64,000 bases of DNA from Penelope pileata (taxonomy: Eukaryota; Chordata; Aves; Galliformes; Cracidae), in assembly GCA_013396635.1 (NCBI GenBank), contig WBMW01005641.1:226144-290143 (forward strand), read 5' to 3'. Made by a program: the position numbers and the translations under genes. Under the pieces are notes generated by a model. The model was not told the origin of the DNA. It was given only the letters and a program-made list of their open reading frames with translations, and searched no databases. This document shows, in pieces, positions 1-10,300 of the stretch (positions are counted from its first letter, which is position 1; each line of letters begins with the position of its first letter).

Positions 1-1183
1 ATTTGTAAACCCAGTGACACGGTTCTTGGGGTGAATGTGGCACTAACTCTCAGTTCAGAAGAAACCTGTGGTTAGCACAAAGCTCCATGGTTCTTAAGAT
101 CCTCTTTCTTCCAGATTCTGCATTTGGGAAAAAGCAAGACCTGGGCAGGAGGTAGCCCTGGGCAGTAGACAAGCCTGTAACAGCTAGGAGCCCTGGAAAT
201 GTCCCACGTTTGAGTCTAGAACTGGATTAAGAAGTAAATGTATAAAATTGCCACTCCTGTGCAGTTCAACCACAGCACACCTCGTCTGGTCTCCAAAAAT
301 GGCTTTACTGCCAGCTACTGCTGCTTCTGCCTTGCCACAGTTGGTGGCCACAGTGGTTGTGCTGCACTTGTTGCCGTGGTTTTGAGGACTTCGAAATCTT
401 GTTCCTGGAAGCAAGTGAGATGAAGGGGGAGCAGGTTTCGTTTAAGAAGAAATACAATTTTATTTCTCACTGTTGTAGAAAAACTGAAGCTCTGAGCCCA
501 GTTCACATCAAACGTTTGGAAATGAGAAACCAGATAAGAACGAACCCCTCTTTTGAAGAGAGGGGAGGGAGGGACGGAAGCTCCGGAGGAGCTGAGTCAC
601 TAGTTTTGAGCAATCCTGAACTCGCTGCTAAAATTTCTCATGCCCACTTTTACAAGACCTGTTGCCAACAACAGTCGTGGGAGCTCCGAGCTGGAGCAGG
701 AGAGCTGACACCACAGGCAAGTTAAAACTGTTTCAGGGCTAAAACCTTCACGCCAACATATTATCCAAGGGAGCCCACGCAGTGAAGCCTCTCTGTCTGA
801 CCCAAGTTTCCTTCTTGGTACTCAAGGTGCTGGGGCATGTTCCTCAGCAATTCTGCCCAGTAGCCTTTTGCCACAACAGCACCTAACTGATACCGTCCCT
901 AAGACTGGTGCTCCCCTAGATCAAATTCTTCTCATTGAGGGAATGGCTTTATCTTGCCCAGCGCGGATACGGGCAGAGATGAAAAGGCAACTTTATCATG
1001 TCTTCACTACCTGCCTACAAGCAGCCTTAGGCACTTCTAAAACTTACTCCACCCTCTTGGTCACAACCTGGAATTGTGACTCCATTTCTCATAGAACACC
1101 CTCCAGTCCCTTCTCTTTTCCTGTTTTAAACACTTGCATGAGAGGGGAGATATCCAGGCTTTCTCCCACAGCTTCCATATGGA

Positions 1184-1352
1184 CATCATAGAACTTGGGT
1201 CGGAAGGGACCTCAAAGTTCCAACCCCCTGCCATGGGCAGGGTTGTCCCCCACCAGATCAGGCTGCCCAGGGCCCTACCCAACCTGGCCCCAATCACCTC
1301 CACAGTGTTCACCACGAGGACTCTGGCTGTCTCAGGGTCCCCACCACCTCAT
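1184..1352 (-). repeat. CR1 LINE 3' fragment, degraded
   Basis: The plus strand reads ATCATAGAACTTGGGTCGGAAGG, then CCTCAAAGTTCCAACCCCC, TGCCATGGGCAGGG and CAGGCTGCCCAGGGCCCTAC. This is the order seen in the reverse complement of the chicken CR1 3' end, so the element is in minus orientation. The far end fades out among CCACCACCTC-like sequence. It is a typical 5'-truncated copy, diverged and non-functional. Confidence 0.8.
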
Positions 1353-2241
1353 TCAGGACCTCAAGTTGCCAACACTGTTTGCTAGTTAAGCACCAACTCC
1401 TACTTCTCATTCTTCCACACTTATCGACCTCCCGTTCCTCCTATGGGCTTGGCTCCATCAGCAGGGCACTTCCAGCTGGCGGCAGCCCAGGGGTGATGCT
1501 GAGCGCAGTGCAGTGAGCGGGGACGGCAGAGCAGAAGGCAAAAGTGACACACTTGTGCAAGGGCTGATGCAGGAGTCAGAAATGCTGCTCAACAAGCCCT
1601 ATGCACGGCAACGATACAACGCCTTCCCCAGCCTTCCTCTTCACCTTTCTCACTCCTGAGTCCTCTGTATGCTGCATGCCCTGTTATATGGGCCTGGAGA
1701 CAGGAAGGGAAGGGACCACACTGTGGTGACTGTACAGAAAGAATAGGAAGAGATGGAAAAGTACACACACACTACCCCATGTCTCCTGTTCTGTTCTGTT
1801 CTATCATTCATCTTTTGGTATTTGGCATTTCTTTCCAAGCTCCAATGCCTGGCTTCGCATCAATTCACAGACCCTAGCTTTCATCTAAAAAAAATGCAAT
1901 AACAAGACATTCCAGCTCCTATTGATGTGGAGAAGTGCAAGTCAGAATCTGAAATATTCATAATCCAGATGTTAAAAAAATGAGGAGTGAAAGATTTTGA
2001 CATTTATTATTTTGGAAAGCTCTCGATTTCTGAATGAGCCATGATTTTCAGAAGACCTGACTCATCATTTCTGAACGCTGGGGTTTGGCAGCCCTGTATC
2101 TATTTAGCAATACAAACCCTGACTTGCAACTTCCAATAAGAATCCTAATGGCATGATAAGACAGATTTTTATCTCCTTCATGTCATTTCCAAATATCAGG
2201 AAATTTACTTAACAGCAAGAGTTGTAAAAGCTGTGAAATGG

Positions 2242-2255
2242 CCTCCCCGGGGAGG
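2242..2255. other. Perfect 14-bp GC palindrome
   Basis: CCTCCCCGGGGAGG is its own reverse complement and sits in otherwise AT-balanced DNA about 3.3 kb past the PRKCH stop. It resembles AP-2 or NF-kB type sites, but a single motif of this size can occur by chance. No function is claimed. Confidence 0.5.
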
Positions 2256-2915
2256 AGCAGAAATCTCATGACTACACGCTGGAACAGCTGAACAAACCAA
2301 CAGCTCTCTTCTTTCTGGCTGGGGCAGAGCAGATGATCCCAGACACGTTTTCCCCCTCATTTCTCCTGGCTCTGAGCTTTGCTAACCAAGTCCTCATACC
2401 ACGGGCACTGGAGCATCTCTCATATCCAGACGGGGGGACAGCAACTTCTGCAGGAGGAGCACACAGCTTCAGGTGAAAATACTGTCATAAACCATTTAGG
2501 ACTTCACAAAGAGAAAGGAACCTATGCCAGTCTTTGAGAATGCACTCAAAGCATCTTTATCCAGCAGTTAGAATTGAATTTTTTACAATAAAATCCCTTA
2601 GAAGCTTGGAGTCTAGTGAGATTTTTTCTCCATTGTCTATCAAGCAGTGGTATTAAAAATGATGTCTTTGGCAGCACAGCCAGCATTAGTAGACGCAAGA
2701 CGATTTTAATCTATTCATTGTAGACCATCTGCCTCTTACCCTCAACTTTCAAAGGCCTTGAGTGAGATGGAGGCCATTGAATTTTATAGCCGAATTTCAT
2801 GAACCTCTTTGAAAATGAAAGGATTGCACAGAACGCAAATTTAGAGACATCAAAGCGACCTTCCCTTTTCATGCAAGCACTAAAAGCAGCGCAATGGGAA
2901 CTAATTACAATTTGC

Positions 2916-2921
2916 TTTATT
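2916..2921 (-). terminator. PRKCH: Candidate distal poly(A) signal AATAAA
   Basis: This is the first canonical AATAAA found on the minus strand downstream of the PRKCH stop, about 2.65 kb away. The sequence just beyond it (GCAAATTGTAATTAGTTCCC) is only weakly GU-rich. It could serve a long 3' UTR isoform. It sits inside an AT-rich stretch that looks like a possible conserved non-coding element, so the hexamer could be incidental. Confidence 0.2.
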
Positions 2922-4689
2922 GCCAGTTTTCACACTGGAGCAAATACAAGCATCTTAACGCTTTAAACCTTACAACCTGTGTCTGCCAGCTTAATATACT
3001 CCTAAAGCCAGAACCAAATTAATAGACTAAAACCATCTTGCATCCACTCTGGCAAGCAATGAAGCCAGAAGAGCTGGCAGGCTAGCTCATGGAAAAGCTT
3101 TCTTGCTTTCTTTTTTTTTTTTCTGCATTCCTGCTTTGTTTTAAAAATCAACATTTCTTTACATATTCAACAGCAGCGTAAACATTAATTCAGCTTTTTC
3201 AAAAGCCACACTATTGCTTAGATATTTCTTAATGAGCTGATCTTCATCCTTGCTGCTGACAAGAGCTTGGAGGGAAGGCAGCTGAAATGGCAGCTTCTCG
3301 TAAAAGCACGGCAGAGTTCAGGGATCTCGGCCAAATGCGGCTGACTCAAGATCTGCTGACTCGAGCGGCTGAAGTCATTACGTAAACAGGCAGGCAATGG
3401 AAGGGAACAGCTACCCTGAATTATGAAGCAAGATCCAGGTGAAATTGTGAAAATCAAAGGCATTATAGCAGAACAGGAGGCTTCCAGTCCCAACACGCTG
3501 TCCACTGAGGTTAAAGGCAGGGTGGAGTGAACCTGACGGCACTGGAAATCAATGAGAAGTGAAGCTGGGGAAGAACTTCCCTTTGATATTTCATCCCTGC
3601 CCCACCAAGTCAAAAACCCCCGGGCCAGAGCAGGTATTGGCTGGCCAGGGCAGGAGCTCTTCCTGCTCCGCAGGAAGGCCTTAGACACCATTTTATATCT
3701 TCCAGTGACCTTCAAGATTTCTGATTTACACTTCACAAAAATCACAATGGAGCAACTACTGGAGTGTCCATTCCCCCAAGCTTTCAGCACATGGATTGGT
3801 TGGGGAGGGACACAATACACATCTCCAAAGGCGAATCTTCCACATGCTTCATGCTGTCAGTAGGATAAGGAGAGCTGCTTAGACCCTGTGGCCACGGAGA
3901 CGGGATCACATATTTTGATGCTGAAGACAACGCTATGGCTTCTCCAGGAGGAGTCACTCCAGAAGGTCTCCAGAGCCCCGAGGAAAACACAACCAACAAA
4001 ACCCTGGGATGACACCAACATGTTGGGAAAGCCACCTGTCTCTTACTGTTCTCCTGCACTGATCTCCAGGGAAGGATGGGTCATTCATTAAATGCAGGAA
4101 ATGAAGAGGGAGGTCTGGTGCAATACACAAGCATAAAGGCAAAGACAGTCTAAGGGGAACTAAACCTGTCAAACACTTCAGCGGATGGTATAGGGGTAGA
4201 AGTTAAGGGTAAAAGTAAAGTAAAAGTAGCAACCCTTTTGATAAGAGGTTTGAAATCTTTCTTTTTCTTCTCCAGTAATTCATCAGCCCAAGAAAGAGGT
4301 TATAATCCTGACATAACAGCTTCAAGCCTAGCACAGAATGCAAAGTTGTGCCATGGAGCTACAGGAAAATCACTCAGCTTTCAGAGGAGCAAGAAAATCA
4401 CCGAAACATCTCACAGTCTGACTTCTGTCTGGTTTCCACAGACTGCACTAAATAATTGCCTCAGTCTGCCAGGCAGAAGCTTGAGGCTGCAACTGAAAAG
4501 AGGTGCCCTTGTGAGTAGCAAGCCCTTCAATCTAAGCCAAACCAAGTCACCCTGTTTCTTAGATAAGGCTTATCGTTCTCGTGGGAGAAAGTCATCCTTC
4601 CACATTACCACCTGGTCAACAACTTTGCCTTTGAGGAGTTTGCCAGCTCTGCGGCTCCCATCACAATAATGCTACAAATCAATTAAGCA

Positions 4690-5567
4690 ATACCACTTCG
4701 GATCAAAATTTTAATGAGGCACTAAACCCACAAAAGGGGCTCTGTATAGCATAATTAAATAGAACGGGCCTAAATAAACAGTAAGGTTTTACTAGTTACA
4801 TTGTAGTTGAAAACAGCTGGGAGGCAAAGAAAGGAGCATTGAAGATGCATGATGTAAAAAGGCATTTCACAGAATGCAAACACTAAAACTTTTCATATCG
4901 CACAAACAGTAAAACACTACAAGCACATGACTTCCCTTTGATTTGGAAGAATCTGTGTGGGCACAGGGCACTTGTTTTTTTCCTTCTGCTAGTCAGCACA
5001 ATGAAATATTTCACATGGAAACCCAAACAGTGGCAAAGAGAGTCATTTGTCCTTCGGAAAGAAATAAATACTTCAGAAACAGGTAAAGTCAGTTGGAATA
5101 TCTGGTACCGTCAGGCCACGAGATGCCGGATCATGGCTCCAAAACGCTGGACAGTGCTGGGACTCCACAAAACAGCCTTGCAAACAATCAGAATTATTAT
5201 TACAAGTCTGTTTGGCTCAGAGCTGCAAGACGCTTGTTTCGTGCTCACGTCGACTCCTCGAATCCACTGCAAGCTGCAAGCCATGACATTCAGGCTGAGC
5301 CAAGTCACTCAGCATTCAATTCTCCATCTGCAGCAGCTATTTACAATGTCACGTTTGTTCCACCCCTGTCAATATCTGATCCAAGAGCTGAATAAATCCT
5401 ACAAACACAGGAAGGTTTCAATTTCACATTAAGGTAATGTTGACAGTGGTACTGCTGTATCATGTAAAGTCAGTGCACTGTTACTCCTTGAGAATGAAAT
5501 TTCTGGTAAACCTGGTTTTGGTTTCATTCCCCCCAGTCCTGTAAGCAGCCCTTCCTCAGCGTCATAG
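4690..5567 (-). other. PRKCH: Probable PRKCH 3' UTR (proximal form)
   Basis: This is the transcribed stretch after the TAG stop. I place a tentative end about 870 bases downstream because the first reasonable poly(A) signal on the minus strand (ATTAAA at 4710-4715) is followed by a U/GU-rich stretch. No coding sequence is recognised. A 164-codon plus-strand ORF overlapping this region has no family resemblance and is taken as chance. The extent is inferred from signals only, and a longer 3' UTR is possible. Confidence 0.4.
4710..4715 (-). terminator. PRKCH: Candidate proximal poly(A) signal ATTAAA
   Basis: On the minus strand this hexamer reads ATTAAA. About 25-50 bases further along the same strand lies GTGGTATTGC and then TTGATTTGTAGC and ATTGTGATGG, a U/GU-rich context typical of a cleavage-stimulation region. 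The distance from the stop codon would give a 3' UTR of roughly 0.87 kb. ATTAAA is the second most common variant, so this is plausible but not proven. Confidence 0.3.
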
Positions 5568-5714
5568 CTATTGCTGCAGTTCTGGGCTTGTGAATGAAAA
5601 GTTTCTAAATTCATCTTGGTTTATCATTGGAAGAATGCCTTCTTCAATGGGAGTCAGAATGGGCTCCTCTTTTATAAAATCTGGATCAAAGTTGCTCACA
5701 TCATCTTTGGATTT
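5568..5714 (-). CDS. PRKCH: PRKCH terminal coding exon: turn motif, hydrophobic motif, stop codon
   Basis: This exon encodes 48 residues and a TAG stop at 5568-5570. It begins KSKDDVSNFDPDFIKEEP and ends NFSFTSPELQQ. The turn-motif Thr in ILTPIEEG (visible residue 336, human Thr656) and the hydrophobic-motif Ser in FRNFSF (visible residue 355, human Ser675) are both present, so the maturation phosphorylation sites of PKC eta are conserved. The acceptor is CATTTGACAG/AAA. Adding all seven exons gives 1092 bases, or 363 residues plus stop, which with the 320 residues expected upstream equals the 683-residue human length. The tail ends in Gln where human has Pro, and reads FTSPEL for YVSPEL. The exon is short and a plus-strand ORF overlaps it, but the minus-strand match and splice site are decisive. 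Confidence 0.96.
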   Translation of the reverse strand, partial: KSKDDVSNFDPDFIKEEPILTPIEEGILPMINQDEFRNFSFTSPELQQ

Positions 5715-7184
5715 CTGTCAAATGGAAAAGACAAAAGGAAGAGATGTCAAAGCTATGCATCATCTGCTTGGTACTCACTTTGCACCTTTAGTCTGGTCTT
5801 GAGTGCAATGAACCACAACCCAAGCAAAGCTCACTGAGAGAGTTTTCTGGGGCTGGACTGGGAGCAGCTGAGTGCCCCACACAGCCTCTTACAGTGTAAA
5901 GCCTTATAGAGCCTTTGCAGGCTTTTGGCAGGCAAACCCCTCTCTGATTTAACTGACTCTGCTGCTGAAGGGTTGCTTGCCCCGATATGGCAGGACAGGG
6001 CACATAAATCAGTTCCTTTCCTCAAGTGTCAGCACAGACCCAGCCATTCAAAGTGGTGATCAGCAGTGTTTCCAATTAGCTGACTCCACACAGTCCTTCC
6101 TTATCTGCAGAGTGTCTCAGCTGGGTCTGTTGGGGCTGTGTGTGTTGGACTCCTCTACGTGCAGCCATTAAACTTGCACATAATGAATTACTACGTTGCA
6201 AGAAGACAAATGGCTTGACCCCAGGTGCTGGCTTCCTAGCTGTGCTGTACAAAATGGGACTGTTGACAATGCACACACACAAATTGGGTTTGTGGCACAT
6301 TTTGACAAGGTGTTTGTTTTTCCTCCACCCAAAACAAGATGTTTTATTGACACTGCAGTGGAACGTTTCCAGACTTGGCCCAGATCATGGATGCACTCAA
6401 AAAGCTCCCTTAGCCTTTGATTAAGGTCAAGAAACAACTCCACAGCTTGACCTCATGCTGCTGCAGTTCTCCTGGATGTCTGATCCTGCACCCACTGAGC
6501 TCCATGGAGCAGGACCGAGTTGCCCACCGCCACTAAGAGTTAGCAGTGAGACCACAGCACGAGACATGGCCACCCCAGCCAGGAACTTCAAAGGCAGGGA
6601 AGCCATAGAGACAACCCTGGAAAGCCTCTCCACAGGGAGCAACATCTCCTATCACAGAGTATCCTTTGGGATGTGTGGCACCACTGGGAAAATGGGCAGT
6701 GCTGTGCTCTCCGCAGCTTGTCTGCCATTTGAACCACTCAGCTGACAGTGGCCTGAGCAGGGAACACTGTTGGGTGCTGTGCATACAGAGAGACAAAAAC
6801 AGAGGTGCTGTATGGAGGGAGACAAAAGTGAGGCTGCCCAGTGCTGAAGAGGTTGGTGGGGTTGGCAGAGTGAGGATTACTTACTGTTTTATATTTGGGC
6901 AAGGCAAGGGGTAGTTAGGTGCCTGATCTGCAGCATTTGCTTTTACAAACCTGCCTCTTCTGACTTTAAAAATCCATCAGAGAGGAGAAGCAACCTGTAT
7001 GACATCACCTGGCCAACCAGCAGCCAAGCCAAGACCAGAGACCTCACCTCCTGCTCCCCAGGCCAGGGTTTCGAGTCAGGGTTGCCTTTCCTCCACCGCC
7101 TTTTGGGTCTCACACAATAAACCTGCTTAGAAAACCTCAGGAGAGACAAAAGACCCCTTTCCCCCTTCCCTCCTCCCCACGTAC
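5715..7184 (-). other. PRKCH: PRKCH last intron (1.47 kb)
   Basis: This is the phase-0 intron between the RPRI exon and the terminal exon, with donor GTACGT and acceptor TTTGACAG. It contains several short ORFs on both strands and no recognised repeat or RNA gene. Otherwise I see nothing notable in it. Confidence 0.9.
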
Positions 7185-7328
7185 AATTCGGGGTCTGAAC
7201 GGTGGCTCCATCTGGCGCTGGTTCAGCAGCTCCCAGTCCAGCTCCTTGAAGTAGGGGTGCCGCAGAATCGCGCTCTCGCCACCCAGCGCTGGGCTGCCCA
7301 GCCGCATGCTGGGGTTCTTCGTCATGAA
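7185..7328 (-). CDS. PRKCH: PRKCH coding exon: end of kinase domain and start of AGC C-terminal extension
   Basis: This exon encodes 48 residues in phase 0, from FMTKNPSMRLGSP to EPPFRPRI. It holds the conserved Arg of helix I (MRLGS), the GGESAILRHPYFKELDW segment and the FRPRI anchor that starts the AGC C-tail. The acceptor is TTTTGCAG/TTC. The donor is ATT/GTACGT, a slightly unusual GTACGT instead of GTAAGT or GTGAGT. The boundary is supported because the next exon begins exactly at the KS that follows RPRI in human eta. If this intron were retained, the frame would read 15 more codons into the intron and stop, removing the turn and hydrophobic motifs. Confidence 0.96.
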
Positions 7329-10300
7329 CTGCAAAACAAAAAGGGCTGTTTATTTCCTCCTGTCCAGCAGGGCCACGGGAGAAGGACCTATTAACAGTGG
7401 CACAAAAGCTTGTCCTCAGCTTTCCTGTTGAACCCAGTTGCTGGCCAGACTTCTCCATTTCATTGTACTGGAACTGCATGCAAGGAACTTGACTCACTGT
7501 CTAGAGGAAGAAGTCTGGGTGGATTTCTCCCTGGTCTCTTTTATTTCAGTCAAATCCTTAGTTACCACAACAAGAAAAGAAAGTTGAAGTGCATCGTTTG
7601 CAACACTATAAATGTTACACAGCATCTGGGGGGGTTGTTTAGCTCTGTATTAATTTCTCAGGAATACAAGCTCTCTCCTAAATGCTGCTCAGTAGCCAGC
7701 CAGGCTTTGGATGGGAGTCAGTCCTGAGCTGCGTCTTTTTCCTGTGCCTCAGCCTGCTGAAGCACAGCCAGGAGCCTACGCTTTCCTTCCTGTCATCTTA
7801 GGAAACAGAGAAAAATGAGCGAGGTGCTGGCTGTTAGAGCTCCCTAAACCCTGAGCGGATGAGTACTCACAGGTGACTGTCTCCTCCTCTCGATGGTGAA
7901 ACTGCAAAAGAGGGTTTTCCTTTTGTAATGTTTTTTACTCTCCTACTAAGTGAAAAGAAATCTCAGACTCCAGCGCAAGTGTCCTGATTTGCCAGGGAGC
8001 CATGAGAAAAGCCATAGATCATGCACAAAGTGCGAGGGGGCCTTGGCGGGTGCCCTTTAGGTCCTGACAAGAATGATGAAGTGTGAGTGCTGCAGATATT
8101 TCTTAAGGGGAAGGGAAATATTGGGGGAGGAGGAGAATCCGTTCCCAAGGCAGGAAAAGAGCTAGCGTGCTTGTTAATGTAGGATTATAGTTCTTAAAAA
8201 TTCAGTAAAATACAATCTTTTCCTTCCCCTCAAGTATTTTCTATTCCATTACAGAAATCAGGTTATGTTTAAGCTGGGAAAATGGCTGCTTTTATTTGCC
8301 TATTGAAACAGCAGCATAAAGCAAGCTCCACTCTGGTGGAGGTGTCCAGACGATTTCCTCGAAGATGAAAGAGCATTATGTTCAGCAAAGAGCTGAACCA
8401 GCCAAACCAGACAATCGGTCACTGTTTCGGGAACGACCAAGTCTGCTGCATCCCGGCTGTGGGGAAATGAAAAGAAGGGGAGGTGCAGCGAGAGACTGAC
8501 TTCTTTCTGAGTGTAGGAGCTTTTCAGCAGGTACAGATTCTCCTAGGACAAGAGGATAATAGGTCTGGTCATTCCCTACCTAGAGTGCAAACCAGCACTG
8601 CTCTGTTCAGCTCTCCCTGGACTCTTCAGTCCTCAGTTATGCAGAATTTTCAGGGTCAAAGCAAAGAACAAGTACAACTTCTGTTTCTCCCTGACCCTTT
8701 CAGCCTGTTTTTGCTCCTTTCAACTAGCAGAAACCAAACACAATTTGCTTCCCAAGAGACTCTGGCCCAAAATTTCTGTGTGATTCTGAGCTCCAGACAA
8801 CATTTTGGTTTCCCAACCAAAAACGGGCCCAACCAAAACCTCTCAGAGAGCTGGCTCAAACAAGCCTTTGCAAGTCTTTAACTAAACTTCCTTGGTTTGC
8901 AAAGCAGGCCAGAAATCTCCTGGTAAGCCCATGTTTCTTTAGAAATTCCCTGCCCAGCTCTTTGTCCCCACAGATGGATATCTGCACCTCACTACCTTTG
9001 ATTTGCATTGCTGGAACATCTAGAAAGCCCAAACAAGATCAGAGCTCGCTGGTTCTGGGAGTGGTAAAGACCAGATGAGTCCAAAAGACAAGACAAAAAG
9101 GAGAGGAAGAGCTGGGAATAAGGCCCACATCTCCTGGCTCCTGACCTGCCGCCTCCTCCATTACCAGGAAGCTTCTGCTAAATGTATGTGTGGGGAAAAT
9201 CATGAAAGAATTCATCTCTGGAAAGGCAACATGCTTTGCTCAGGTTCCCATTCATGCTCAACCATAAGAAACCAAAACCTACACTGGACTGCTCATTCCC
9301 AGACCAGCTCTGAGCCCTGGGATATAAAAGTGTGTTTACATTCCTATTTGCTTGCTTTGTTCAAAATGATTCCAAAATTGCACCAAGGAAAGGCATGTGA
9401 TGCAACAAGCTGAGAGCCAACGTAAATGCATTCCTCGCTGCTTAAAACACTCCTTTTGTCAGGACAGTGAGGATTAGCCAAGGGCTGTCCCTTGAGGTGG
9501 GCTGTTTTGGGCTCTGAAAAAACAAAACCAAAGAGTCAAAACAAAGACTGTTTAGAGCCGACCAGCTAGCTCTGATTTGTGCACCCAACCCATGTATGGA
9601 GGAACCTCAGCTGACATCAGGCAATGGGCAATGCTAGGCACCACGTGAGGTACACGGAGGAGGCAGGAGGAGAGTGAACACCTCAGATTCACCCACTGCT
9701 CGAGCTCGACCTTCTGGCTGGCTGCTCTCTGAATCTATTCTCACCCCCAAAAGCAATGAGCTGATGGATGGGGCCCCAATCAAGCACATTCCCCAGTTGC
9801 CAAGCACATGCTCAGTGCTGCTGCCTCTCTACAGCTGTAAAAACTGGGTGCTAGAGTGACCCACCAGCACCAAAACCACTTCAGCACTTTAAGCCCCCGG
9901 TAGCTTGTTTCTCAGATAGCGCAACCCCCTAAAGCAGGCTAGTGGAGTGAACATAAATCATGAATCTATAAAGAGCACCAATGCAGCGTGAAGAGGTTTG
10001 CCTTTCGTGGGAGTCAAACGCGTAACAATCTGCTTAAACAAAAGAGTGGGATAAAATTTCAAAGGATGATCTCTCCTGGTGAACTGTGGAAGCAGAAGGT
10101 CAGCCTCAGCCTGGGAAGGACGGGCTGTCTTCTCTGGGAAGCAACTCCAGCCCTTATCTGGGAACTGGGCTGAAGTGCAGGTGTGCAAACCACGACTCCA
10201 ACAGGAGTGCTGATGTTTTGCACCGAGACGGTCACTGCTGTACTGTATGAAGGATATAAAATGAAAAGATGAAATTGTTGAAGCCAGTTTCCACTAGGAC

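Larger units (their letters stand above)
1..4689. other. Region downstream of PRKCH: intergenic, or distal 3' UTR
   Basis: I recognise no gene here. The stretch holds a CR1-derived fragment near 1.2-1.35 kb, an AT-rich possibly conserved segment at about 2.45-3.05 kb, a perfect 14-bp palindrome at 2242-2255, two near-identical AP-1-like motifs at 3340-3365 and a purine-rich GTAAAAGTAAAG patch around 4200-4230. A 200-codon minus-strand ORF at 3218-3820 has no recognisable domains or codon character and is treated as chance. In mammals the next gene downstream of PRKCH is HIF1A, but none of its exons is recognisable here. Confidence 0.6.

Noticed and set aside
3218..3820. 200-codon minus-strand ORF downstream of PRKCH
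   Set aside because: No recognised domain, no splice or start context, and composition typical of translated non-coding DNA; could lie in a distal 3' UTR.
4938..5432. 164-codon plus-strand ORF in the probable 3' UTR
   Set aside because: No family resemblance; the stretch reads as 3' UTR of the opposite strand.
5590..5837. Plus-strand ORFs across the terminal PRKCH exon
   Set aside because: Antisense shadows of the conserved minus-strand exon.
6943..7497. 184-codon minus-strand ORF overlapping the 7185-7328 exon
   Set aside because: It is the wrong frame of a real PRKCH exon; the adjacent frame carries the conserved kinase sequence and consensus splice sites.
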